NCBI RefSeq assembly: GCF_900168125.1
Contig: NZ_FUZF01000008.1
Coordinates: 1-64,000, forward strand
Reading direction: 5' to 3'
Length of the DNA: 64,000 nucleotides
Source of the DNA: Sphingobacterium nematocida
Lineage (GTDB): Bacteria > Bacteroidota > Bacteroidia > Sphingobacteriales > Sphingobacteriaceae
The notes under the pieces are model-generated. The model did no database searches and was not told the DNA's origin. It worked only from the letters and a program-made list of their open reading frames with translations. The translations under genes and the position numbers were made by a program. Positions 44,824-53,764 of the stretch are shown piece by piece (the stretch's first letter is position 1; each line of letters begins with the position of its first letter).

Positions 44824-46869
44824 ATGAAGGTTTCAATGTCACGGAAAAGGTGGGTTATAATAGTGTTAAGCGCGTTTGTTGTTTTGATCGGAGCAGCATT
44901 TGCTTTTGCTATGTCCAAGCGCGAAGGTTATCTTAAAGCTGCGGTCGAAAAGGTACAGACAAAATTGAAGAACGATCATCAGATCGATTTTAAGGTGGAA
45001 AAATATCGTTTTGATGGCTTGACGACTGTGGTCTTTGACGGCGTAACGATCGTGCCGACTGGACGGGATACGTTGGCTTCGATGGATCATCTCGGCGTAC
45101 GTGTCCGCGTGTGGCCTTTATTGTTTGGAGAAGTCAAAATTGGGCAGTTTGATCTCGATAGGGGTAAAATTTCTTTTGTGAAGCGGGATACAGTGAGCAA
45201 TTATGATTTTCTCTTCCGAAAGAAGGCTAAGGATTCGACAGCTATAGAGCAACCTAATGAGCGAAATTTCGCAGAGTGGGCACAGCGGTTGGCGAAGCAG
45301 ATCTTTTCCAAGGTGCCTGATAATATGCGGATGAATGATTTTGAAATATCCTATCGGGATAGTCTATTATATCAGCGTATTCGAGTGCCACAAGCTATTA
45401 TCGATGATGGGGACTTTGAGACTAGTCTTTTCTTGAATGATCATGACGCGGAGTGGCGGTTGAAGGGTTATGTAAATGGTGACGATCAAAAGCTAAAGGT
45501 CGAAGTGTCTTCCAAAGAAAAAAATGCCGAGTTGCCTTTCTTGCGCGGCAAATATGGTTTGGGGATTAGCTTTGATAAACTGGTATTTGACTTGGCTGGG
45601 ATTAAGAAAGTGGAAACGGACCTGTTGCATGTGACAGGTGGCGTAGAATACGAAAACCTGGTTGTCAAGCACAGGCGTCTGTCGGACGAGCCTATTGTTT
45701 TACCACATGGTATTGCTGAAGGTGGGCTAGCTATTGCTAATGACTATATTGCGCTGACAGACAAATCAAAAGTAACGGTAAAAGAATTTTCTGTAGCTCC
45801 TAAAGCTAAGTTGATACTCAAGCCAACAAAGAAAATAGAGCTGTCTGTTCATACAGGCCCTTTTACGGCACAGAATTTTTTTGACGCTATTCCCCAAGGA
45901 TTATTTGAAAGCTTAGAAGGGGTTGAAGTCGCCGGGCAGGTAGACTATAGTCTGGATTTTGCGGTAGAGCTCGATAATCCGGATAAAATTATGTTTAGAT
46001 CGACCATCGATGATACGGACCTTAAGGTCCTACAATGGGGAAAGGCCAAAATAGATTCGCTTAATTTTCCGTTTGAATATGATGCTTACGATGATACCAC
46101 ATTGGTAAGGCATATCGTGGTAGGGCCCGCTAATCCTAATTTTACACCTCTGGTGCAGATACCCTATGTGTTGAAGACCACGGTTCGCAATACGGAAGAC
46201 CCGTTCTTCTATAAGCATAATGGCTTTGAAGAGGAGGCTTTTAAATTGTCTATCCGGACCAATATTAAAGAACGCAAATTCAAAAGAGGGGCGAGCACGC
46301 TGTCGATGCAGCTGGTGAAGAATGTATTTTTGAATCGGAAGAAGACGATGACACGCAAGTTTGAAGAGATATTGCTGGTGTGGCTGATGGAGGCATCGGG
46401 ACAGGTAAGCAAGGATCGGCTTTTTGAAGTGTATCTGAATGTGATCGAATGGGGTAAAGATGTATATGGTATAGCTGAAGCTTCGCAATATTATTTTAAA
46501 AAGAGACCACAGGATCTGAATTTAGGCGAGAGCCTGTTTTTGTCGAGCATTATTCCTCGCCCCAAAACAGGATTGTCTTCTTTTGATTATACGGGGCACC
46601 TTAAGCCTTGGGTGCAACGCCATTTTAATACTTATGGTTATATCATGACCAAGGTAGGCGATCTGAAAGAGGTAGACGTGCCGGCTAGTTACGGGTTTTA
46701 TGATGTGTTATTACAACCGGGGCTACGAGCGGCTGCACCACTGGTCCAGGATACGGTGTCGCGCGACGTTATAGACGAACACGAACTGTTTATTGAAGAA
46801 ATGGAAAGGGAGGAAGTTGAAAAGAAGCATATCCTCGAAAAGTTAATGGGTAAAGAACAAAAGAATTAA
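44824..46869 (+). CDS. Monofunctional peptidoglycan transglycosylase (GT51) with AsmA-like N-terminal region
   Basis: 681 residues with one N-terminal transmembrane segment (about 9-30). A roughly 400-residue periplasmic part resembles AsmA/TamB-like repeats (GVTIVPTGRDTLASMDHLGVRVR, VKIGQFDLDRGKI). The C-terminal GT51 domain (about 455-610) shows TEDPFFYKHNGF (catalytic Glu in the ED..F..H motif), RGASTLSMQLVKNVFLNRKK, LFEVYLNVIEWGKDVYGIAEA, and SLFLSSIIPRPK. GT51 enzymes polymerise lipid II. There is no transpeptidase domain. The domain combination is unusual compared with MtgA or PBP1; a Bacteroidota-specific family is likely. It is followed 6 bp later by hpt. Confidence 0.85.
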   Translation: MKVSMSRKRWVIIVLSAFVVLIGAAFAFAMSKREGYLKAAVEKVQTKLKNDHQIDFKVEKYRFDGLTTVVFDGVTIVPTGRDTLASMDHLGVRVRVWPLLFGEVKIGQFDLDRGKISFVKRDTVSNYDFLFRKKAKDSTAIEQPNERNFAEWAQRLAKQIFSKVPDNMRMNDFEISYRDSLLYQRIRVPQAIIDDGDFETSLFLNDHDAEWRLKGYVNGDDQKLKVEVSSKEKNAELPFLRGKYGLGISFDKLVFDLAGIKKVETDLLHVTGGVEYENLVVKHRRLSDEPIVLPHGIAEGGLAIANDYIALTDKSKVTVKEFSVAPKAKLILKPTKKIELSVHTGPFTAQNFFDAIPQGLFESLEGVEVAGQVDYSLDFAVELDNPDKIMFRSTIDDTDLKVLQWGKAKIDSLNFPFEYDAYDDTTLVRHIVVGPANPNFTPLVQIPYVLKTTVRNTEDPFFYKHNGFEEEAFKLSIRTNIKERKFKRGASTLSMQLVKNVFLNRKKTMTRKFEEILLVWLMEASGQVSKDRLFEVYLNVIEWGKDVYGIAEASQYYFKKRPQDLNLGESLFLSSIIPRPKTGLSSFDYTGHLKPWVQRHFNTYGYIMTKVGDLKEVDVPASYGFYDVLLQPGLRAAAPLVQDTVSRDVIDEHELFIEEMEREEVEKKHILEKLMGKEQKN

Positions 46870-46875
46870 ATAGAG

Positions 46876-47421
46876 ATGCGTACGATTGAGATTGATAATT
46901 ATAGCTTTGAACCTTTTATTGAATATGAACAGATCAAGAAGCGAATTCGTTTGATCGGTATAGACATTAATGTGCAGTATGCCGATAAACATCCGGTGTT
47001 CATCGGTGTGTTGAACGGTTGTTTTATGTTCATGGCAGATTTGATGAAGCAGGTGCATATTCCCTGTGAGATGTCTTTTGTGAAGTTGGCCTCCTACTCA
47101 GGAACCTCGAACGGGGATATCAAAGAATTGATCGGAGTGGGAATGGACCTCACGGGGCGTCATATCGTCATTGTGGAGGATGTGGTTGATTCGGGCAATT
47201 CATTAAAACACACAATGGAAGCTCTGGAGCGACTTGAAGTGGCGAGTATATCGGTCTGCACCTTGTTGCTGAAACCGTCTTGCTTGCAATATGATTTTGA
47301 TAATATTATGTATGTGGGATTCGAGATCGAGAAGGAATTTGTGGTAGGATATGGTCTGGATTACAATGGTCAATGTCGAAACCTCCCTGATATCTACAAG
47401 GAGGTAGCAAATATTGTTTAG
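46876..47421 (+). CDS. hpt: Hypoxanthine phosphoribosyltransferase
   Basis: 181 residues, normal length. It shows VFIGVLNGCFMFMADLM, the flexible-loop region CEMSFVKLASYSGT, and the PRPP-binding motif IVIVEDVVDSGNSLKHT. It salvages hypoxanthine and guanine to IMP and GMP in the cytosol. It overlaps the 3' end of the convergent tag gene by 4 bp. Confidence 0.95.
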   Translation: MRTIEIDNYSFEPFIEYEQIKKRIRLIGIDINVQYADKHPVFIGVLNGCFMFMADLMKQVHIPCEMSFVKLASYSGTSNGDIKELIGVGMDLTGRHIVIVEDVVDSGNSLKHTMEALERLEVASISVCTLLLKPSCLQYDFDNIMYVGFEIEKEFVVGYGLDYNGQCRNLPDIYKEVANIV

Positions 47422-47984
47422 TTTTTAGCATGACAACTATCTAAGTGGTCATTCACCATACCGACGGCCTGCATAAAGGCATAACAGATGGTGCTGCCAA
47501 AGAATTTAATGCCTCTTTTCTTAAGGTCCTTTGAGATGGCATCGGATTGAGGAGTGCTGGTAGGAGCATCTTTAAGCGAGAGCAGTTTGTTGGTGATAGG
47601 GGCCTGATCGGGCATAAAGGAGTATAGGTAGTTGTAGAAAGAACCGAACTCTTGTTGTATCCCTAAAAAAATCTGTGCGTTGGTCACTGTCGCTGCTATC
47701 TTACCTCTGTGACGAATTACCCCTGGGTCTTGAACGATCGTGTCGACTTGTTCAGCGGTGAATAGGGATACTGCTTTTGGATCGAAATCTGCGAACAGCC
47801 TACGATAACCTTCACGTTTGCGAAGGATGGTGATCCAGCTTAAGCCGGCTTGTGCCGATTCTAAAACGAGGAATTCGAATAGGATACGGTCGTCTGTGAC
47901 AGTTTTCCCCCATTCCTCATCATGATATTTTACATACAATGGGTCCTCTCCACACCATGGGCATCTAATGATTGTGTTACTCAT
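47418..47984 (-). CDS. tag: DNA-3-methyladenine glycosylase I
   Basis: 188-residue Tag glycosylase that removes 3-methyladenine from DNA. The zinc ligands are visible as RCPWCGEDPLYVKYHDEEWG at the start and HLDSCHAKN at the C-terminus. The core ESAQAGLSWITILRKREGYR carries the conserved aromatic and acidic residues of the base pocket. Confidence 0.95.
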   Translation of the reverse strand: MSNTIIRCPWCGEDPLYVKYHDEEWGKTVTDDRILFEFLVLESAQAGLSWITILRKREGYRRLFADFDPKAVSLFTAEQVDTIVQDPGVIRHRGKIAATVTNAQIFLGIQQEFGSFYNYLYSFMPDQAPITNKLLSLKDAPTSTPQSDAISKDLKKRGIKFFGSTICYAFMQAVGMVNDHLDSCHAKN

Positions 47985-48030
47985 AGATTCGTTTAGTTTT
48001 TATAGACAAAAATCCTACCTTTGGGCATAC

Positions 48031-49017
48031 ATGAAAACAAAGAATAGACTGTCGCAAATTAGGAAAAAAGTTGAATATCTGCTTTTGTTATTTATAGCGG
48101 TTTTTTCTTCTATGGTGGTCAATGCTCAGGTACTCCCGGATGTTAATATGTTGGATAGTACAGCGCTCGCTCAGCAAGATTCTATATTACATGTGCGTGC
48201 TAAAAAGGATTCTCTAGCCAGAATATATGTTTTTGTAGATCCCAATAGACCCAATCAACAGCTTGATAGTCTGCGTCAAAAGCTAGTGGTGACAGGTAAT
48301 GATTTCGTGTCTTGGATGGAGTTTGCAAATAGTTTGATCAAGGATAAACATATGCCTACGATGACTCCATCGCAAAAGACGGACCGCCCCTTATGGATTA
48401 TAGGGGTATTGATACTTTTGTTTTCGGGGATAGGTGTGGTGCGGCTCTTTTTCTACTCGACCTTTCACAATATTATCAACGGGTTCTTTAACGATAGGGT
48501 ATTGGGGCAGATTAGCAAGGAAGATAATGTGATGACCTCATGGCCTTATATTTTCTTATATGTGATCTTTAGCTTTTCGTTGGGACTATTCATCCTTATT
48601 TTTCAAGTAGCTTATAACCCAATGGGTGAGGTTAGCTTTGCTAATTTTTTGAAAATATCGGCGTTGGTGGGAGTCTTGTTTGTTGCCAAGATTGTACTTA
48701 TCCGGATTATCGCTGTGGTCTTTGAGGTCGAACGATTGGTGAGGGAATACATAGCTGTTTTGTATTTGGTGTACTTCAATAGTATGTTAATCTTAATGCC
48801 GCTGCTACTTTTCGTTACCTTTTTTCCAGCTTCCTACTTTAAGATTATATTAATTTTCTTTCTGATTGTTGTGTCTATCTTGTTCTTATACCGCTTTTTA
48901 CGAACTGCCATCGGTTTGGTAGGTAATCTAAAGTTTTCAATATTTTATTTAATTCTGTATCTTTGCAGCTTAGAAATTGCACCAATTTTAATATTAGTGA
49001 AAGCACTAAACAGTTAA
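48031..49017 (+). CDS. DUF4271 membrane protein
   Basis: 328 residues from the ATG at 48031 (MKTKNRLSQIRKK). An upstream in-frame start overlaps the divergent tag gene and adds an unlikely segment. It has a signal or first membrane segment (about 14-34), a soluble part rich in DS and charged residues, then six or so transmembrane helices from about 125 to the C-terminus. This organisation and its position immediately before hemD fit DUF4271 proteins of Bacteroidota, whose function is not established. Confidence 0.8.
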   Translation: MKTKNRLSQIRKKVEYLLLLFIAVFSSMVVNAQVLPDVNMLDSTALAQQDSILHVRAKKDSLARIYVFVDPNRPNQQLDSLRQKLVVTGNDFVSWMEFANSLIKDKHMPTMTPSQKTDRPLWIIGVLILLFSGIGVVRLFFYSTFHNIINGFFNDRVLGQISKEDNVMTSWPYIFLYVIFSFSLGLFILIFQVAYNPMGEVSFANFLKISALVGVLFVAKIVLIRIIAVVFEVERLVREYIAVLYLVYFNSMLILMPLLLFVTFFPASYFKIILIFFLIVVSILFLYRFLRTAIGLVGNLKFSIFYLILYLCSLEIAPILILVKALNS

Positions 49018-49028
49018 AGAAACAATTT

Positions 49029-49796
49029 ATGCAGATCGATGTTGCGAGAGCAAAAAAAGTAAAAAGTGTGTTGGTTACCTTGCCAAAACCTGAGAATGAT
49101 AAGTCACCTTATTTTACGTTAGCGGAAAAGTATAATTTGAAATTGGATTTTCGTGGTTTTATCCACGTCGAGGGGGTTCCCGCTCGCGAGATAAGAAAAG
49201 ATCGTATCAATTTTTCTGATTTTTCTGCTGTTATTTTTACAAGTAAGAATGCTGTAGACCATTTCTTTCGTGTGTGCGAAGAGATGCGGTTTGAAGTGTC
49301 TGCCGAATTGAAATACTTTTGTATTTCTGAAGCGATTGCGTTGTATTTGCAGAAATATATTCAATACAGAAAACGTAAGATTTTCTTTGGAAAACAGACC
49401 GCTAAGGATTTAGAGGAAGTGTTGAAAAAACACAGTAAAGAGAAGTTCTTGTTTCCATGTTCGGACGTAGCAAATGAGGAAACTCAAAAGTGGCTGCAGG
49501 ACAATGGTTATGATTTTACCCCTGCGGTTTTATTCAGAACAGTGATCAGCGATATTACAGACCTGAAAGATGTCTTTTATGATATCATTGTGTTTTTTAG
49601 TCCTTCAAGTGTGCAGTCATTGTATGAGAACTTTCCGGATTTTGTTCAGAATAATACGCGTATTGCAGCTTTTGGAGCGAGTACACAACAAGCCTTGTTA
49701 GAAAAAGGACTGTTGTTGGATATCCCTGCTCCTACACCAAGCGCACCGAGTATGACGATGGCGGTAGAACAGTATATCAAACAAGTTAACAAATAA
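49029..49796 (+). CDS. hemD: Uroporphyrinogen-III synthase
   Basis: 255 residues from the ATG at 49029 (MQIDVARAKKVKSVLVTLPKP). The longer frame starting inside the DUF4271 gene is rejected. Two alpha/beta lobes typical of HemD: SAVIFTSKNAVDHFF, FLFPCSDVANEETQKWL, and IIVFFSPSSVQSLYENFP with RIAAFGASTQQALLEKG. It cyclises hydroxymethylbilane to uroporphyrinogen III. It starts 11 bp after the DUF4271 gene. A perfect terminator follows. Confidence 0.88.
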   Translation: MQIDVARAKKVKSVLVTLPKPENDKSPYFTLAEKYNLKLDFRGFIHVEGVPAREIRKDRINFSDFSAVIFTSKNAVDHFFRVCEEMRFEVSAELKYFCISEAIALYLQKYIQYRKRKIFFGKQTAKDLEEVLKKHSKEKFLFPCSDVANEETQKWLQDNGYDFTPAVLFRTVISDITDLKDVFYDIIVFFSPSSVQSLYENFPDFVQNNTRIAAFGASTQQALLEKGLLLDIPAPTPSAPSMTMAVEQYIKQVNK

Positions 49797-49823
49797 AAGT
49801 AGCCTGCTTAGCAGGCTACTTTT
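49795..49823. terminator. Terminator after hemD
   Basis: AAAAGTAGCCTGC and GCAGGCTACTTTT form a perfect 13-bp stem with a 3-nt loop. It begins at the hemD stop codon. Confidence 0.9.
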
Positions 49824-49892
49824 ATGAAATATCCATATAGCAGAAACTATACAAATATGAATGAAATGTTGTTGGATATTCCATATGACCAT
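49823..49892. repeat. R1 palindromic intergenic repeat, copy C (reverse orientation)
   Basis: TATGAAATATCCATAT on the left and GGATATTCCATATGACC on the right. Its reverse complement aligns with copy B over about 70 bp, including the middle. It lies directly after the hemD terminator. Confidence 0.75.
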
Positions 49893-50186
49893 TAAAGGTC
49901 AAATTATTTATATATGAATATAGCGGTGTTAATTGTGAGATAAGAGTAGTGTTAAAAGATGTTAAAAAGAGGTTGGCGTTAACTTTTTTTTACTTTTTTT
50001 TGAGAATTCTTGTCTGAATAACATAATTAACACCTATTTTTAGGTGCTTCTTTTGCTAAAATTTGGCTTTAGGAGCAATTTTTTCGGAGCATATCTTTCT
50101 CAATTAGATCCTAAGAAACTGGAGGAGGTTTCTAGATTGTTGATATCGAGGCTTTAAAAAATGTTTTAGCTTAGATTATTTAGTTT
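49893..50186. other. Upstream region of gldK
   Basis: About 290 bp, very AT-rich, with long T-runs near 49985-50000 and a small ACACCTATTTTTAGGTG hairpin (about 50029-50046). It should contain the gld operon promoter, but no full consensus match was found. Confidence 0.45.
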
Positions 50187-51485
50187 ATGAATTTTAATCG
50201 GTACAGATTGTCTTATGGTTTGCTATGTATACTGATTGCGATAACTGCAATTGGATGCAAAGGCCCCAGTAATTCAGGTGAGCTAGTAGGCGTACGATTG
50301 GATAAATTGAAGGCGAGTAAGACACCACATGGTATGGTGTTAATTCCCGGAGGTACTTTTATCATGGGACAATCGGACGAAGATATCGGTTTTTCGCAGA
50401 CTGCTCAAAATCGGCAAGTAACCATCGCTCCGTTTTATATGGACGACACAGAGATCTCAAATAGCGAGTATCGCCAGTTTGTCAACTGGGTTAGAGATTC
50501 CATCTTAATTCATAATTTCTTGGGTGACGACTCTTACTTTGTACAAGGTGAAGGGGGTGGTGGCGAGCGCTATATTGACTGGGATAAGGTAAATAAGCAA
50601 TCTCCGTGGAGAGCGAAAGAACAAGATAAGCGTGAGCGACTGAACAGTATGTTTTATCAAGGCGAAGATCGGGTATTTGGACGCAATGAGCTCGATGTGC
50701 GTCTGTTGAAATATCACTTTGAATGGTACGACCTACAAGCTGCGGTTCGCGGTAAGAATGATCCTTCAAAAAGACGTTCGGATTTCATTATGCGTGACAC
50801 GATGCTTATTTATCCAGATACGACGGTATGGTTAGCTGACTTTAGTTACGCTGCTAATGAGCCAATGGTAAACGGTTATTTTTCACACCCCTCATTTGAT
50901 GATTATCCGGTAGTCGGTGTTACCTGGCGTCAAGCACAGGCGTTCAATTCATGGCGAACACAGTTATTTAATAATCAAGCTGCAAAAAATAGGGTACAAC
51001 CCCGATTTGATTATCAACTTCCTTCGGAGGCTGAGTGGGAATACGCGGCGAGAGGAGGCAAAGTAGGTATGCAATATCCTTGGGGCGGGCCTACAGCACG
51101 GAACGCAAGAGGCTGTTTGATGGCGAATTTTAAACCTGGAAGAGGTAATTATATCGACGATGGAGTCGCTTATACGGCGCCTGTATATTCGTATTGGCCA
51201 AATGATTTCGGTCTTTATAATATGGCCGGTAATGTTGCGGAGTGGACACAGTCGAGTTACAATGAATCGGCATATTCTTTTGTACATGATATGAACCCGA
51301 CATACACGTATACCGCTAAAGCATCGGACTTGGAGACGATGAAGCGTAAGGTGATCCGTGGTGGGTCATGGAAAGATGTAGGTTTCTTCCTGCAGAATGG
51401 AACTAGACAGTATGAATATCAAGATACATCGAAATCATACATTGGTTTTAGATCGGTTACAAAGTATGCCGGAGTAGCATATTAA
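50187..51485 (+). CDS. gldK: Gliding motility / type IX secretion lipoprotein GldK (PorK-like)
   Basis: 432-residue lipoprotein with lipobox ITAIGCKGP (Cys about 24) and a formylglycine-generating-enzyme-like domain. It opens with HGMVLIPGGTFIMGQSDEDIG and closes with YNMAGNVAEWTQSSYNES and VIRGGSWKDVGFFLQNGTRQ. GldK/PorK forms, with GldN/PorN, the ring attached to the outer membrane in the type IX secretion system. It is the first gene of gldKLMN, in canonical order. Confidence 0.95.
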   Translation: MNFNRYRLSYGLLCILIAITAIGCKGPSNSGELVGVRLDKLKASKTPHGMVLIPGGTFIMGQSDEDIGFSQTAQNRQVTIAPFYMDDTEISNSEYRQFVNWVRDSILIHNFLGDDSYFVQGEGGGGERYIDWDKVNKQSPWRAKEQDKRERLNSMFYQGEDRVFGRNELDVRLLKYHFEWYDLQAAVRGKNDPSKRRSDFIMRDTMLIYPDTTVWLADFSYAANEPMVNGYFSHPSFDDYPVVGVTWRQAQAFNSWRTQLFNNQAAKNRVQPRFDYQLPSEAEWEYAARGGKVGMQYPWGGPTARNARGCLMANFKPGRGNYIDDGVAYTAPVYSYWPNDFGLYNMAGNVAEWTQSSYNESAYSFVHDMNPTYTYTAKASDLETMKRKVIRGGSWKDVGFFLQNGTRQYEYQDTSKSYIGFRSVTKYAGVAY

Positions 51486-51538
51486 AAATAGAAGAGTCTT
51501 AAGAATTAATAACGAATTATATTATTAGCATTAGTCAA

Positions 51539-52180
51539 ATGGCACGCAAAAAGAAATTTGGTTTCGGAATCAACACGCTTATCAATTGGGGAGCAACAGT
51601 CGTAATTATCGGTTTGATGTTTAAAATTCTTCACTTTAAAGGTGGAGAGTGGATGATAGGTATTGGTCTTGCGGTAGAAGCATTATTGTTCTTCATCATG
51701 GGTTTTATGTCGGCAGAGAAAGACGTAGATTGGACGAGGGTATATCCCGAGTTAGATGAAGATTTCAATGGAGAGCTTCCGAAAAGAAGTGCTGCAGTAG
51801 CAGTCACTCAACCAACGGCAATTGGTAACACTGCTGCGTTGGACAAATTATTGCAGGATGCTAAAATTGATGAAAACTTGATCGGCAATCTGGGCGATGG
51901 CTTACGTACCTTTAGTGATAAAGTGTCTGCTATTTCTAAAGTAGCCGATACCGCTGTAGCAACCAATCAGTTTGCGGACAAATTGAATGCAGCTTCAACC
52001 GGAGCGTCTCAGCTTAGCCATGCCTTTGAGCGTGCAGCAGCAGACCTGCAGACGTTTAACGAAGCTTCTGGAGATATGCAGCAATTTAAAGAGCAGGTAA
52101 GTACGTTTAATAAAAATCTGACATCGTTAAATGCTATTTATGGCAATATGTTGTCGGCAATGAATGCAAATCGTTCCTAA
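51539..52180 (+). CDS. gldL: Gliding motility protein GldL (T9SS motor, inner membrane)
   Basis: 213 residues. Two transmembrane helices near the N-terminus (about 10-30, INWGATVVIIGLMFKILHF, and 36-60, WMIGIGLAVEALLFFIMGFM) are followed by a long cytoplasmic helical tail. GldL with GldM forms the proton-driven rotary motor of gliding and type IX secretion. The glutamate in the second helix (AVEALL) matches the known proton-pathway residue. Confidence 0.95.
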   Translation: MARKKKFGFGINTLINWGATVVIIGLMFKILHFKGGEWMIGIGLAVEALLFFIMGFMSAEKDVDWTRVYPELDEDFNGELPKRSAAVAVTQPTAIGNTAALDKLLQDAKIDENLIGNLGDGLRTFSDKVSAISKVADTAVATNQFADKLNAASTGASQLSHAFERAAADLQTFNEASGDMQQFKEQVSTFNKNLTSLNAIYGNMLSAMNANRS

Positions 52181-52221
52181 GTATCACTTTAATTAATGGG
52201 ATTTAAGGAAAATTAAAGATT

Positions 52222-53745
52222 ATGGCAGGACATAAGGAAACACCTAGACAGCGGATGATTGGTATCCTATACTTAGTGCTATTGGGCTTAGTAGCACTGA
52301 ATGTATCGGACTCAATTTTGGATGCATTCCGAAATCTAGGTAATAGTTTAAATACATCAACTCAAAATACACAGACTGGTATTGATAATATGTTTTTGGC
52401 TTTTCGCGAGACAAAAATGAAAGAGAACCCAGAACGTGCTCAACCGTTATTAACAAAAGCTGAAGAGGCACAAAAATTGATAGCTCAATTGACTGCTAAG
52501 CTGACGGAATATAACCAAACTCTTTCTTCACAGGGAGGAGGAATGGACGAAGAGACGGGAGATGTCAAATTTCGTAGTAGTACAGATATTTCGTATCGTG
52601 TGATGATTAATGAAGGACGTGGTAAGCAACTTCGGGATTTAATCAATAGTACTTCAGATCAATTGAAAAAACTGACGAATAACGAGGTGAGTTTTACTTT
52701 GTCTGCAGAAGATCCGGCACCTAGAGGTGGGGTTAAGAGAAGTTGGGAGGATGTGAACTTTGGAAGTGGTATTCCATTGACAGCAGCTATTACAGCATTA
52801 GACAAAATAAATGCGGATGCCAAAAATGCAGAGTCGGCTGTAGTGAAGCATATCTTTGGTAAGATGGACCAAGCAGTTGTTAACTTGGACAAGTTTGCTG
52901 CTGTTGCGGTAGCACCTACATCGTATCTTATCGCTGGTCAACCCTATACAGCGAAGGTATTTTTGACTGCATATGACTCGAAATCGAGCCCACAGATATC
53001 GGTAAATGGTTCGTCCATTCCTGTCGTTGACGGACAAGGGACGTATTCATTAACACCAGGTGTAGGTACGCACACTTGGCGTGGATCTATACGTGTACAG
53101 CAGACGGATGGTACGGTGAAAACCTACGAGACAGAACCGATGACATTTCAGGTTTCTAAGCCTTCGGCTGTGGTTTCGCCTGACGCGATGAACGTATTGT
53201 ATATTGGAGTAGACAATCCGATATCAATATCTGCTCCAGGGGTACCTGTTGAAAGTTTAAAAGTTTCGGGTTCTGGCGTAAATTTAACTGCAAAGGGAGA
53301 TGCTAAATATATTGCAAGGGTTTCGTCTCCAGGAGATGTGTCTTTGAATGTGACTGCAACAGTAGACGGTAAGACACAGAACCTAGGAACATCGAAGTTT
53401 CGTGTGAAACGTATTCCAAAACCAACGGCGCGTGTCGGAGGCAAGACAGGAGGCCGTATTTCCGCCGCTCAGTTAAGAGGGCAAACTGTTGTATCTGCTG
53501 CATTGGATAATTTTGATTTTGATGCTAAGTTTAGGGTGACTAAGTTTAGTATGTATATTGCTATACCTCGAGTAGATCCAATCGGCCCATACTCATCTGG
53601 TGGCAATGATTTCAGCGCGCAGATGAAGTCGGGATTGAGTGGTATAAAATCGGGCTCTGTGGTAATGATTTACGATATAGTTGGTGTTGGGCCGGATGGT
53701 ATGGCACAAAACTTGGAGCCAATTACTTTCCAAGTGACAAATTAG
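52222..53745 (+). CDS. gldM: Gliding motility protein GldM (T9SS motor shaft)
   Basis: 507 residues with a single N-terminal transmembrane helix (about 14-33, GILYLVLLGLVALNVSDSIL), a helical periplasmic segment, and Ig-like domains reaching to the outer-membrane GldKN ring. Landmarks are the RQRMIGILYLVLLGL start, the AAVAVAPTSYLIAGQPYTAKV domain start and the KPTARVGGKTGGRI domain start. With GldL it converts proton flow into rotation. It lies 41 bp after gldL. Confidence 0.95.
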   Translation: MAGHKETPRQRMIGILYLVLLGLVALNVSDSILDAFRNLGNSLNTSTQNTQTGIDNMFLAFRETKMKENPERAQPLLTKAEEAQKLIAQLTAKLTEYNQTLSSQGGGMDEETGDVKFRSSTDISYRVMINEGRGKQLRDLINSTSDQLKKLTNNEVSFTLSAEDPAPRGGVKRSWEDVNFGSGIPLTAAITALDKINADAKNAESAVVKHIFGKMDQAVVNLDKFAAVAVAPTSYLIAGQPYTAKVFLTAYDSKSSPQISVNGSSIPVVDGQGTYSLTPGVGTHTWRGSIRVQQTDGTVKTYETEPMTFQVSKPSAVVSPDAMNVLYIGVDNPISISAPGVPVESLKVSGSGVNLTAKGDAKYIARVSSPGDVSLNVTATVDGKTQNLGTSKFRVKRIPKPTARVGGKTGGRISAAQLRGQTVVSAALDNFDFDAKFRVTKFSMYIAIPRVDPIGPYSSGGNDFSAQMKSGLSGIKSGSVVMIYDIVGVGPDGMAQNLEPITFQVTN

Positions 53746-53764
53746 TAGCATAATAAGTACTATT

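Noticed and set aside
48963-49028. Longer HemD starting inside the DUF4271 gene.
   Set aside because: The extension overlaps the upstream coding sequence by 55 bp and has no family similarity; ATG at 49029 is preferred.
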